From a virus, in the IMG/VR virus record IMGVR_UViG_3300036393_000027, positions 1 through 24,260 of that record: 24,260 bases of DNA, one strand, 5' to 3'. Below the pieces are notes generated by a model that did no database searches, had not been told where the DNA came from, and saw nothing but the letters and a program-made list of their open reading frames with translations. The translations under genes and the position numbers were made by a program. Positions 13,413 to 21,289 of the stretch are shown piece after piece; positions within the stretch are counted from its first letter, which is position 1; each line of letters starts with the position of its first letter.

Positions 13413-14989
13413 TGCCCAGTTTCCGTCGCCGGCAGGTGCCGGCTCCCGCTCAGGCCCATGCCGCCCCGAAGGTCTTCCCGGCCCCGATCCGCGGTTGGAT
13501 CGACTCGGAGAGCCTCGCCACGGATATACAAGGCGGTGCGTCGATCCTCGAGAACTTCTTCCCGACGACGCGTGGTATCCGGCCTCGCGGCGGGTCGCTG
13601 CGGCATGCCACCATCACCGCGGGCGTCAAAAGCCTCATGGTCTGGCGCAGCGGCGCATCGGAGCGGCTTTTCGGGACGGACGCCACCAAAATCTATGACA
13701 TCACCAGCCCGGCGAGTCCGACGGTTGAGCCTCCTGCGGCGGTCAGCGGCCTTGCCAGCGGCATTTTCTCGTCGGTCATGTTTGCCGGCACTGGCGGTGA
13801 TTTTCTCGTCGCTGTCAACGGGACTGATGACCGGCGGCTGTTCGACGGCGCGGCCTGGACAACCTCGCCGGCCATCACCGGCGTATCCTCATCCTCACTC
13901 TCACATGTCTGGGTCTTCAAGAACCGTCTTTTCTTTGTCCAGAAGAACACCATGAACGCCTGGAGTCTTGCTGTCGATGCAATTGGCGGCGCCGCCTCCA
14001 AGGTCTCGTTATCGGGCGTCTTCAAGAAAGGCGGCTCGCTGCTCTTTGGCGATACATGGTCGGTCGATGCCGGTGACGGCCTCGACGATATCTGCGTCTT
14101 CATCAGCACGCTGGGGGAGGTCGTGGCCTTCTCGGGGAGTGATCCCGCCGACCCGCTGAACTGGAGCATGGAGGGACGATACGATATCGGCCGGCCGCTG
14201 GGCCCGAATGCCTGTTTTCGCGCCGGCGGCGATCTCGTGATCGCGACGATGGACGGCATGATCCCGCTGTCGGCGGCGATGAACAAGGACCCGGCATCGC
14301 TGTCGCTCGCGGCGGTCACCCGCGCGATCGAGCAGGAGTGGAAGCGCCAGGCCGTGGTGCGCGAAACCAGCATGAACTGGTCGGCGCTCAAATGGGGCTC
14401 CCGCAGCATGGGCATCATCGGCCTGCCGACCGTCGGCGCCAGCGAGAAATGCGCATTCGTCGTGAATTTGCTCACCGGCGCCTGGGCGAAATATACGGGC
14501 TGGGATATCTCCTGCCAGGCTGAAATGGGCAGTCGAGCGTTCTTCGGCAGTCCGGGCGGTGGCGTGATGATCGCCGAGGCCAGCGGCACCGATGATGGGG
14601 CGCCGTATCAGTGCACATTCGTCGGGCTGTATGACCATCTGAGGTCGCCGGTCGCCATGAAGACGGCGAAGATGGCGCGCACCTCATGGCTCTATCGTCA
14701 GCCCTTCTCGCCTAAAGTCTCAATATCGAGCGATTACATCGCCAAGCTGCCTGCCTATCCGCCGGCGGCACAGCATCCGAGTCTCGATGTCTGGGATGTC
14801 GGCAAGTGGGATGTCGCGCTCTGGGACGCCGGCACGGCACAGCAGCTGGTGACACGCTGGGTGTCGGTCGCGGGGCAGGGCTTTGCCTTGGCGCCGAACA
14901 TTCAGATCACGTGCTCCCATGCCGGGCCGCCCGAAGCCGAGCTCGTCTCCGTTGATTTGCTCTATGAACAGGGAGGAGTAGCGGTATGA
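13412..14989 (+). CDS. tail hub/DNA-stabilisation protein, beta-propeller-like (525 aa)
   Basis: The protein is made of repeated strand-rich blades with recurring patterns such as GGDFLVAVNGTDDRRLFDGA, SHVWVFKNRLFFVQ and GGDLVIATMDGMIPLS, as in packaged-DNA stabilisation/tail hub proteins (P22 gp10 type) that follow the adaptor in podovirus genomes. The N-terminus PSFRRRQVPA is followed by PAPIRGWIDSESLATDIQGG and a LENFFPTTRGIRPRGG signature typical for the family. The frame remains open far upstream, within the adaptor gene, but the ATG at 13412 overlapping the adaptor stop is the sensible start. The stop overlaps the next start as ATGA. The hub role is inferred from position and blade-like repeats. 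Confidence 0.68.
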   Translation: MPSFRRRQVPAPAQAHAAPKVFPAPIRGWIDSESLATDIQGGASILENFFPTTRGIRPRGGSLRHATITAGVKSLMVWRSGASERLFGTDATKIYDITSPASPTVEPPAAVSGLASGIFSSVMFAGTGGDFLVAVNGTDDRRLFDGAAWTTSPAITGVSSSSLSHVWVFKNRLFFVQKNTMNAWSLAVDAIGGAASKVSLSGVFKKGGSLLFGDTWSVDAGDGLDDICVFISTLGEVVAFSGSDPADPLNWSMEGRYDIGRPLGPNACFRAGGDLVIATMDGMIPLSAAMNKDPASLSLAAVTRAIEQEWKRQAVVRETSMNWSALKWGSRSMGIIGLPTVGASEKCAFVVNLLTGAWAKYTGWDISCQAEMGSRAFFGSPGGGVMIAEASGTDDGAPYQCTFVGLYDHLRSPVAMKTAKMARTSWLYRQPFSPKVSISSDYIAKLPAYPPAAQHPSLDVWDVGKWDVALWDAGTAQQLVTRWVSVAGQGFALAPNIQITCSHAGPPEAELVSVDLLYEQGGVAV

Positions 14990-15429
14990 AGCCAGTCTTC
15001 GGACAGGACGAGGCCGTGGCCAAGCTGGTGGCGAGCCTGATCCCAGCCGCGGCGCGCGGCTTCGGCAGCAATTTTACCGCGATGGGAGTTGATCATGACG
15101 GCACGCTCATCGGCGGTTTCGTCTTTACCAACTGGTCGCCAGAGGCCGGTACGATCGAGATCAGCTATGCCGGCGTCGATCGGCGCTGGCTGACACGACC
15201 GGTGCTCCATGCGGCTTTCACCTATGTTTTCGATGGCATCGGCTGCCAGATGGCCGTTGCGCAGACGCCAGCACGACTGCGGCATGCCGTTCGGATCGCG
15301 CGCGCCTATGGCTTCAAACAAGTGGCTATCCCGCGGCTCTATGGCCGCGACCAGGACGGCATCATTTCCACGCTCACCGCCGAGGACTGGCGGTTGAACG
15401 GCTTTCACAAGGAGCATCGACATGGGTAA
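14986..15429 (+). CDS. GNAT-fold protein in the tail module (147 aa)
   Basis: The order GVDHDGTLIGGFVFTNWSPE, EISYAGVDRRWLTRPVLHAA, GCQMAVAQTPARLRHAVRIA and YGFKQV follows the GNAT acetyltransferase fold: strand 4-5 hairpin, then the acetyl-CoA loop helix, then an R-x-x-x-x-x-GF ending. In this phage subgroup, proteins of the kind lie between tail hub and ejection genes. The canonical Q/R-x-x-G-x-G/A loop is not clear here (RRWLTRP stands in its place), so acetyl-CoA binding is uncertain and a purely structural use of the fold is possible. The start overlaps the hub protein's stop, and the stop overlaps the next start by eight bases. Confidence 0.7.
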   Translation: MKPVFGQDEAVAKLVASLIPAAARGFGSNFTAMGVDHDGTLIGGFVFTNWSPEAGTIEISYAGVDRRWLTRPVLHAAFTYVFDGIGCQMAVAQTPARLRHAVRIARAYGFKQVAIPRLYGRDQDGIISTLTAEDWRLNGFHKEHRHG

Positions 15430-16399
15430 GGGCAAGGCGCCGAAGCCGCCGAATATGAGCAAGCTTGTCGATCAGCAGACCTCATCCAACATCGGAACCT
15501 CGATTGTCGAGCGAATGATGAACATGGGGGGCGGCATCGAGACACCTGATGGATCGGTGAGCTACTCACAGAGCGGCACCTATGATTACGTTGATCCGGT
15601 GTCGGGAAAGAAATACTCGATCCCCCTGATGAAGTCGACGTCCTCGCTCTCGCCCCAACAGCAGGCCATCAAGGATAAGAGCGACGCCGCGAAGCTCATT
15701 GCAGCCGATACCGCCGGAATGCTTGCAAAGCAGTTCCAGGACGCCGGCAACTTTGAGGACGATATCGAGAATAAGATCTACGGCTACCAGATGAAACGCG
15801 TCCAGCCGCAGGTGGACATGATGCGGACGCGCGCCATCACCGACGCGACCAATCGCGGCATTCGGCCCGGCACTGCCGCCTATGACGCCCTCATGCGCAC
15901 AACCGGTGAGCAGGAAAACGACGCCTATAATCAAATGGCCCTCACCAGCCGCAGCATGGCTCTGGGCGAGCGCGCTCAGCGTGCTGGCGAAATCGGAACT
16001 TTCATGGGCATGGGCCAGCCGGGCACCGCGCCCGCTCCGGAGCAGTTTCAGAGCACCTTGCCGTCGATCGATCGCGTCCGTGCCGGGACGGAGGATTACC
16101 AGAACAAGATGGCGGCTTATCAGCAGAAGAGCCAGACCATCAATCAGGCGCTGGGCGGCATGTTCGGCATTGCCGGCAACTTTATCAAATATTCGGATCG
16201 CAGGCTGAAGACCGACATCAAGCGTGTCGGCAAGACCGACGACGGGCAGGGCATCTATCAATATCGCTACAAAGCCGGAGGCGGCATGCATCTCGGTCTG
16301 ATGGCGCAGGAGGTCGAGAAGAAGCATCCCGACGCCGTGAGCAAGGATGCCTTCGGCTTCCGCCGTGTCGACTATTCCAAGGCATTGGAGGGCACATGA
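15422..16399 (+). CDS. virion protein with C-terminal S74 intramolecular chaperone domain (325 aa)
   Basis: Residues 257-325 carry the S74 autoprotease/chaperone signature: SDRRLK with nucleophile Ser258 and Lys263, then QYRYK and HLGLMAQEVEKKHPDAV. Such domains trimerise fibre or spike proteins and then cut themselves off. The first 250 residues are unlike a fibre: basic Pro-rich start (GKGKAPKPP), SLSPQQQAIKDKSDAAKL, and the ejection-protein-like NRGIRPGTAAYDALM with QENDAYNQMALTSRSMALGE. In podoviruses this N-terminal type is common for a protein before the ejection genes, often labelled tail-fibre-domain protein. An AAGGAGCATCGAC leader gives strong ribosome binding. Released chaperone would be about 7.5 kDa. 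Confidence 0.8.
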   Translation: MGKGKAPKPPNMSKLVDQQTSSNIGTSIVERMMNMGGGIETPDGSVSYSQSGTYDYVDPVSGKKYSIPLMKSTSSLSPQQQAIKDKSDAAKLIAADTAGMLAKQFQDAGNFEDDIENKIYGYQMKRVQPQVDMMRTRAITDATNRGIRPGTAAYDALMRTTGEQENDAYNQMALTSRSMALGERAQRAGEIGTFMGMGQPGTAPAPEQFQSTLPSIDRVRAGTEDYQNKMAAYQQKSQTINQALGGMFGIAGNFIKYSDRRLKTDIKRVGKTDDGQGIYQYRYKAGGGMHLGLMAQEVEKKHPDAVSKDAFGFRRVDYSKALEGT

Positions 16400-16471
16400 G
16401 GGAACTCCCCGTGGCGCAAGAAAATCGCGAGCGCGGCGCGTCATGTTCGAAAATCATCACAGGAGACTCGA

Positions 16472-17041
16472 ATGTTATCTTTCATATTTGGGAAGGGGAC
16501 AGGGGTCTCGACGCCGCAGGAGCTATCGCGGCGCCGGGAAATTGCTCGCACCCTGATGGAGCGCAATGCCGGTCGAGTGCCCCAGACAGCATGGGAAGGT
16601 CTGAATGCCGTCGTGGAAGCCATTGGTGCGCGCATCGAGAACAACCGCTTGGATGCGGCGGAGGCTGCTGGGCGTGAGGGAGCGACTGCCAAGTTCAACG
16701 CTTTGATCAATGACCAAGCAAATCATGCGACTGTCCCTCCGCGTGGTGATCGGTCGACGCCTCGTCCGGTGGGTAACGTGACACCAGCTCTGGCGGACGC
16801 ATACAGTGACCCATGGCTGAGCGACGAGCAGAGGACGATCACACACTCGATCTGGGATAACTCAGCGGGTGTGCCGGTGACCGATGTGGGAGGGCAAGTC
16901 TCGCCTCAACCTTCGAAAGGGAAGCCAGTTATCAAGCCGCGTTTGCCCGCCGTGAATCCGTGGGGCCGCGGGATAGAGGTGGATCCCCGTGGTCTGGGTG
17001 TGACAGTCGACGAATATGGAAACATCGTCAGACGGCCGTGA
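16472..17041 (+). CDS. ejection-type internal virion protein (189 aa)
   Basis: Residues 1-82 (MLSFIFGKGTGVSTPQELSR, then REIARTLMER, then GLNAVVEAIGARIENNRLDA) match an N-terminal domain that I recall from podovirus DNA-ejection proteins, starting with a hydrophobic FFFG-like segment, a TPxE(L)..RR.IA helix and an Ala-rich helix. The second half is Pro/Gly-rich and probably unstructured, ending DPRGLGVTVDEYGNIVRRP. Ejection proteins leave the capsid with the DNA and build a path through the envelope. A CAGGAGACTCGA ribosome-binding site precedes the ATG. The gene is short for this class, so it may act together with the next, larger protein. Confidence 0.62.
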   Translation: MLSFIFGKGTGVSTPQELSRRREIARTLMERNAGRVPQTAWEGLNAVVEAIGARIENNRLDAAEAAGREGATAKFNALINDQANHATVPPRGDRSTPRPVGNVTPALADAYSDPWLSDEQRTITHSIWDNSAGVPVTDVGGQVSPQPSKGKPVIKPRLPAVNPWGRGIEVDPRGLGVTVDEYGNIVRRP

Positions 17042-17129
17042 TCTGAGACTTCATCAATCCAGTGATCCGTCAGTTGCATAGGCAGGCGGTCTTCGCCGGA
17101 AATAGCAATTATTTGAAAGGGACAGTGTG

Positions 17130-18419
17130 ATGGTCACGACTCTCGATCGCCGAAAGGCATATGAGATGGCGCAGGCAAAAGAGCGCGCCATGCGCGAGAA
17201 GGGAGAGATTTCCGGCCTCGAGGATGTTGGCCGCAGCGGTCTGACCGGCCTTGGCGAAGGTGCGGCCGGCGTGATCGGACTCCCCATGGACATGGTCAAT
17301 TTGGTGGCGCGGGGCGGCGATTGGGTGGGTCGCAACACCGGCCTGATTGAAGACACGCCGGAGCATAGGGCGTGGCTCGAGAAATCATTGCAATCGGTGG
17401 ATGATTGGCTTCCGACGAGTGACGAGGCCCTCACGGCGATGAACGAGTATACGAAGGGTTACGGGCTGGGCTCTCAAGGCCTCTTCGAACATCAGCCACG
17501 CACGACGATGGGAAAGTTCGCGCGTACCGCGGGCGAACTCGCGCCGAGCCTGTTGACAGGCCCGGCTGGAGCGGGACGCAAGGCCGTCATGTGGCTTGGC
17601 AGCTCGCTCGCTTCTGAGGGGGCGGGGCAACTGGCGGAGGGAACTGGTTATGAAGATTGGGCTCGTCTCGGCGGAGCCGTGATCGGTGGTGGAGTGCCCA
17701 AGGTCAAGCTGCGCGGTAAGCCGCTCTCAACCGCTGAGAAGAAAGCGGCTGCCGATCAGGCGGGGCTAATGGTCGAGGAAGCTGGTGAGAGAAATCTGCC
17801 TGAATATGTCGACAGCCTCCGGGCGGCAGACAGCACCAGGAACGCCTATGACAAGGCGGTTCTGCTGGACGAGATGAAGGCCTCCGGAAGGTCGGCGCGG
17901 GATGCCTATGCGGATCTGGCGCAGGACAAGGGCAGGATGAAGTTGTTTTCTCCAGGGGAACAGGAGGCCATTCGGCGCGCCGGAGGCAGCGATAGAAGCG
18001 AAAGGGCAGCACGCTGGGTCAAGACGCATATGCTCCCGCCGCTACCGGTTCGGAAAGAGATCAAGGAGCTGATCAGGAACGTCGGGGCCGGAAACATGGC
18101 AGGTAGGGAGGCTGGCCAAGCAATAGACGGCCTCACCGGTGGATTGGTTGGAAATCTCACGGAAAAGTATCTTCAAAATAGAATCTCGGCGGAGGAACTG
18201 GGAGTCCTTGCCGGCTCCTGGATTGGTACAGGTCCAACCCTATCAAGAATCACGAACCGAGTTGCGGGCAAAACCGCAGAGGCAGTTTCTGATCGAAATA
18301 CTCGAAATGCCGAGAAATACATTCTCAGTGGGGTCAAGCCCGGCGCAAATCGCAACGAGATTTCCCGCATGATTGCGCGTGCCGTCCTGCAGAATCAAGG
18401 CATCGCGGTCGGCCAGTAG
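17130..18419 (+). CDS. ejection-type internal virion protein, membrane-active Gly-rich helices (429 aa)
   Basis: Residues 30-60 (GRSGLTGLGEGAAGVIGLPM) and about 127-190 (GKFARTAGELAPSLLTGPAG, then WLGSSLASEGAGQLAEGTGY and ARLGGAVIGGG) are Gly/Ala-rich amphipathic helices of the type found in phage internal virion proteins that insert into the cell envelope. The remainder is charged and helical, up to a C-terminal RNEISRMIARAVLQNQGIAV. No lytic transglycosylase motif is seen. Ejection proteins of related phages are often over 1000 residues, so this is a compact version. GAAAGGGA precedes the ATG by about seven bases; a GTG one codon earlier is equivalent. Confidence 0.68.
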   Translation: MVTTLDRRKAYEMAQAKERAMREKGEISGLEDVGRSGLTGLGEGAAGVIGLPMDMVNLVARGGDWVGRNTGLIEDTPEHRAWLEKSLQSVDDWLPTSDEALTAMNEYTKGYGLGSQGLFEHQPRTTMGKFARTAGELAPSLLTGPAGAGRKAVMWLGSSLASEGAGQLAEGTGYEDWARLGGAVIGGGVPKVKLRGKPLSTAEKKAAADQAGLMVEEAGERNLPEYVDSLRAADSTRNAYDKAVLLDEMKASGRSARDAYADLAQDKGRMKLFSPGEQEAIRRAGGSDRSERAARWVKTHMLPPLPVRKEIKELIRNVGAGNMAGREAGQAIDGLTGGLVGNLTEKYLQNRISAEELGVLAGSWIGTGPTLSRITNRVAGKTAEAVSDRNTRNAEKYILSGVKPGANRNEISRMIARAVLQNQGIAVGQ

Positions 18420-18444
18420 CTCTGAGGCGGGAGTCGCCGGAGCT
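18418..18444 (+). other. intercistronic hairpin after the ejection gene
   Basis: AGCTC...GAGCT encloses GGCG...CGCC, folding across the stop codon of the preceding gene. There is no T-run, so it is probably a processing or stabilising element, or chance. Confidence 0.35.
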
Positions 18445-18502
18445 GTCTGCTATTACCCGTCCTATCCACCTCCATCCAAATCCCGTCCCTAAGAGGTCAC
18501 CC

Positions 18503-19741
18503 ATGCCCAGGAATGGATCCGGCATCTATGGCCCGCCCGCCGGTACCGCCGCCGTGCCCAACACCACGATAGAGAGCGCCGACTACAATGCTGTCGTCGC
18601 AGATATGTCTCAGGCGCTGACCGACAGCGTCAATGTCCACGCAACTGCGCCATTTCAGGCCAATCAGCCCATGGGCGGCAACAAGCTTACTGGCTTGGGC
18701 GCCGGCGCCGCGGCTGCCGACAGTGCCAATCTCGGCCAGGTCCAGTCGGAAATCGTAGCCCATGCGACCGCAGTTGGCGGAACCGCCGACGCCGTGACGG
18801 CGACATTCTCGCCGGCGTTCGCGGCCTATGCTGCCAAGATGCGTTTTCGCTTCACGGCCGGGGCCGCTAACACAACGGCGGCTCCTACTATCAACATCGA
18901 CGGACTGGGCACCAAGATCATCAAGAAGTTGAATGGCGCGGCCCTCGCGCTCGGCGACATCGCCGGCTCGGGTCATGTCTGTGATTGCGTCTACAACGGC
19001 ACGGATATCATCCTTCTGAATTTTGCTCCAGTCGCGGTCGACCGAGAGCAGACCTTTACCGCTAAGCAGACCTTCGCGAAGCCGCTCATCACCACGATGA
19101 CGACGCTCACAGACGCGGCGACGATCGCTTGGGATATGAATGCGGCATCGAACGACGTTCGGATCGTGCTGACCGCGTCGCGAAATCTCGGCCTACCCAC
19201 AAATATGAATACGGGGCAAAAGGGCCTACTCGTTGTTCAGCAAGATGGAACTGGCGGCTGGGGTCTGAATCTGAATGCGATTTTTAAAGTGCCAGGCGCC
19301 TTTATCATCGAAAAAGCGGCAAATGCCGGCACTATATTTTCATATCAAGTCATCGAAAATCACGCTGCGGTTAGGATGATAGTGCTCTCTCGTCTCTGGT
19401 CAGAAGGCAAGTCCTCAATAGGCTTTTGGAAGGAGTTCGATCTGGGAACTTTCAATGACAACTTTGAGGTGACTCGAGCACATGGCCTTAGTCATCATCC
19501 AGCCCTGGTAGTTGCAGCAATCGAAAACATCTCTGCCGACTTGGGATTCACACCTGGTCAAAGAATCTGGAACCTGCCACCGAGAACTGAAGGCAATTCC
19601 GGCGGTATTGAGGTGTGGTCAGATTCGGTAAATGTCGGAGTAGCCATGGGAACCACGCTTATCGTCATAGATCGTAGCAATTTCCAGGGGCTAACCGCAA
19701 CCGAGGCAAGCTGGAAGGTGGTCGTGAGGATTTATGAATGA
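18503..19741 (+). CDS. tail fibre protein
   Basis: The N-terminal 90 residues (MPRNGSGIYGPPAGTAAVPN, SADYNAVVADMSQALTDSV, QPMGGNKLTGLGAGAAAADS) are the classic virion-attachment domain of rhizobial and related phage tail fibres. Middle residues 95-180 are Ala/Thr-rich strands, and the C-terminal third (HGLSHHPALVVAAIENISAD and SDSVNVGVAMGTTLIVIDRS) is a small receptor-binding head domain pattern seen at the ends of many fibres. The sequence becomes visibly more AT-rich after about 19200, a usual sign of receptor-binding domains swapped between phages. AAGAGGTCACCC is the ribosome-binding region. It determines host range. No chaperone gene follows; a methyltransferase gene does. Confidence 0.82.
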   Translation: MPRNGSGIYGPPAGTAAVPNTTIESADYNAVVADMSQALTDSVNVHATAPFQANQPMGGNKLTGLGAGAAAADSANLGQVQSEIVAHATAVGGTADAVTATFSPAFAAYAAKMRFRFTAGAANTTAAPTINIDGLGTKIIKKLNGAALALGDIAGSGHVCDCVYNGTDIILLNFAPVAVDREQTFTAKQTFAKPLITTMTTLTDAATIAWDMNAASNDVRIVLTASRNLGLPTNMNTGQKGLLVVQQDGTGGWGLNLNAIFKVPGAFIIEKAANAGTIFSYQVIENHAAVRMIVLSRLWSEGKSSIGFWKEFDLGTFNDNFEVTRAHGLSHHPALVVAAIENISADLGFTPGQRIWNLPPRTEGNSGGIEVWSDSVNVGVAMGTTLIVIDRSNFQGLTATEASWKVVVRIYE

Positions 19742-19868
19742 CCTGTATCATAGTGCTTGGTGCTATCATTGGACGATAAGAGTGGTATGTGTCACTATTG
19801 ATATAAGTGTTACTTACGGGAAACAGAATGCCGGTTCTCGAGGAAAAAATGAGCAAGTCGAGCATTTC

Positions 19869-20780
19869 ATGAACGAAACAGCCGTACCTCTTCAGCTTAT
19901 AGACAATCTAGACTTGGATATCAGCGGCGACGGCATCTTTGGAGCCTTGCGTCCATTTGTATCGAAAATGGACCAGGTGCGCTTTGCGGACGGAATTAGG
20001 AGACAGCAGAAAAAGGTCGGGAAGCGCTTGTGGCGGCGGCTCCGTGGCACACAAGACGAGCAACGCCACATTGGAGAGCTATGGCGCATAGGGCATGCAC
20101 GATACGATATTGCTGGTGCACCTAGAAAAGCCGCTCCTTGGGTCTGGAGAAATCAGAATTTGCTTGTCGATGAGAGCGGATTGGCCCGTATGCGCTTGGC
20201 TATTATCGGTGCAGTAGTCAGAGAGTTTAAGCCGCGACGTGTTCTCGATGTCGGCTGCGGAGATGGCATCTATTTACTGCTGCTAGCTGGCGCCTTTCCG
20301 AAGACCTCTTTCGTAGGACTCGAGCTGACAGACACCGGCCATCAGGAGGCGGTGGGAATGCAGTCGATGCCTGCCCTGCCGGGCCACTTGATCTCTTACG
20401 CGCCATTCGACCAACAGGATCTGCAGGCCTTCAAGCGCGTTAAGTTTGTCCAGGGCGATGCTTGCGCGATGCCCTTTGAGTCCGGCGAATTTGATCTTGT
20501 AATGACTATTGTCTCAATTGCGCAAATGAAGAAAGTAAAGGAAGCGGCTCTAAAGGAGATCAGTCGCGTAACTGGAGGACACCTTCTGAGTTTGGAAACA
20601 TTTGGAGACGTCAATCAGAGCTTCTGGCGCCGATTGACTCTTGCCAGCAGAGGTTTTTTTGATGGGAGCATCAATGAATTACGAGCTTATCAACTCAACC
20701 CAGTGTGGGCTACTCAGGATTTTCCTCAGGAAGCACTTCTAGGATTGGCGCTCGTTCTCAGCCAAAAAGTTGGCCGCTGA
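19869..20780 (+). CDS. SAM-dependent methyltransferase, moron candidate (303 aa)
   Basis: A class I methyltransferase: motif I VLDVGCGDGIYLLLLA (residues 125-140 from the chosen start), acidic post-I VGLEL, the motif II/III region VQGDACAMPFESGEFDLVMT, and a helix EAALKEISRVTGGHLLSLET typical of Methyltransf_11-type enzymes. The substrate is not evident. Lack of a DPPY-type motif argues against DNA base methylation; a lipid, sugar or small molecule is more likely. The reading frame is open from an ATG at 19734 overlapping the fibre stop, but those 45 residues (rich in Cys, Trp, His, Tyr) look non-coding, so I chose the internal ATG, though it has no clear ribosome-binding site. The composition is AT-richer than the rest, suggesting acquisition and perhaps lysogenic alteration of the host surface. 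Confidence 0.75.
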   Translation: MNETAVPLQLIDNLDLDISGDGIFGALRPFVSKMDQVRFADGIRRQQKKVGKRLWRRLRGTQDEQRHIGELWRIGHARYDIAGAPRKAAPWVWRNQNLLVDESGLARMRLAIIGAVVREFKPRRVLDVGCGDGIYLLLLAGAFPKTSFVGLELTDTGHQEAVGMQSMPALPGHLISYAPFDQQDLQAFKRVKFVQGDACAMPFESGEFDLVMTIVSIAQMKKVKEAALKEISRVTGGHLLSLETFGDVNQSFWRRLTLASRGFFDGSINELRAYQLNPVWATQDFPQEALLGLALVLSQKVGR

Positions 20781-20813
20781 TGTACAGAGGATCGTTGTTA
20801 GAAGTCTGATAGG

Positions 20814-20876
20814 AGAACGAGAGTCGTCGGCAGCTCATTGCGGTCGGATCGGTAGGGTATCTCGTTCTGATCCGAC
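20814..20876 (+). promoter_or_regulatory. two interlocked inverted repeats upstream of the lysis genes
   Basis: AGAACGAGA (20814-20822) is complementary to TCTCGTTCT (20860-20868), and GTCGGATC (20843-20850) to GATCCGAC (20869-20876). The second arms abut, and each pair crosses the other, so the RNA could switch between two folds or form a pseudoknot. The surrounding 212 bases (20781-20992) between the methyltransferase and holin-like genes hold no convincing gene. Confidence 0.4.
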
Positions 20877-20992
20877 ACGTCAGCTCGCATAGGAGCGAAT
20901 ACTGCCCCGGGTGTTTATGGGTCTGGTCGGCATTCGGCTTTTCCGGACAAAGATGTTGAGGTTTGACCTTGCTCCAATTGGGAAACGACCTT

Positions 20993-21160
20993 ATGGCCAC
21001 CGCTAAGTTCAATTTTGTCATTGCTACCGCCGCGATCTTCAGCCCGGCCTGGCTGGACCTCCTTAAAGAGAGTTCTCAAATCGCTGCCGCGCTCATGCCG
21101 TTTTTCGGCCTCGCACTGGTAATTCTGCAAATCGTCAAGCTCGGTCGAGACGGAAAATAG
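20993..21160 (+). CDS. holin-like small membrane protein (55 aa)
   Basis: Two hydrophobic segments (about residues 7-24, FNFVIATAAIFSPAWLDLL, and 30-50, IAAALMPFFGLALVILQIVK) are joined by a short polar turn (KESSQ). A charged GRDGK tail would lie in the cytoplasm. This size and topology match small two-helix holins, which time lysis by opening the inner membrane, and the gene stands first in the lysis cassette. Its SPAWL turn motif recalls small phage membrane proteins of rhizobia. I chose the ATG at 20993 (GGGAAACGACC upstream) over a TTG at 20963. The 129 bases following it, before the protease gene, show no feature. Confidence 0.65.
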   Translation: MATAKFNFVIATAAIFSPAWLDLLKESSQIAAALMPFFGLALVILQIVKLGRDGK

Positions 21161-21289
21161 GTCGACCAGTATAGCCGTTTCGGCGGCGTCGAGCCACCTC
21201 CCATAGTGACCGGCCTGCGCCTGCTGCGCATCAGGGGCGATGCCTCTCCGCGTCTCATATCCCATAATCTCACAACAAAGGATCTCGCC

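Noticed and set aside
13693-14638. Overlapping minus-strand frames of 298 and 209 codons opposite the tail hub gene
   Set aside because: High GC content produces long open antisense frames; both lack recognisable motifs, and the plus strand holds a coherent protein.
15566-16444. Minus-strand frame of 292 codons opposite the S74 protein
   Set aside because: Antisense shadow of a gene with clear S74 motifs on the plus strand; no start signal or motif of its own.
16396-16677. Frame of 93 codons starting on the S74 protein's stop as ATGA
   Set aside because: It runs out of frame through the well-supported ejection-type gene at 16472 and is rich in Cys, Arg and Gly, with no protein-like pattern.
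19828-19872. Mini-frame MPVLEEKMSKSSIS before the methyltransferase
   Set aside because: It overlaps the chosen ATG and might couple translation, but 14 codons without a clear ribosome-binding site are too little to annotate as a gene.
20831-20892. tRNA-like impression from CAGCTC and GGTCGGATC segments
   Set aside because: No cloverleaf can be drawn: there is no TTCGA-type T loop, no 7-base acceptor stem and no anticodon arm of the right size.
18503-20992. Possible diversity-generating retroelement near the fibre, as in phage BPP-1
   Set aside because: No reverse transcriptase frame, no template/variable repeat pair and no adenine-targeted repeat were seen in the window.
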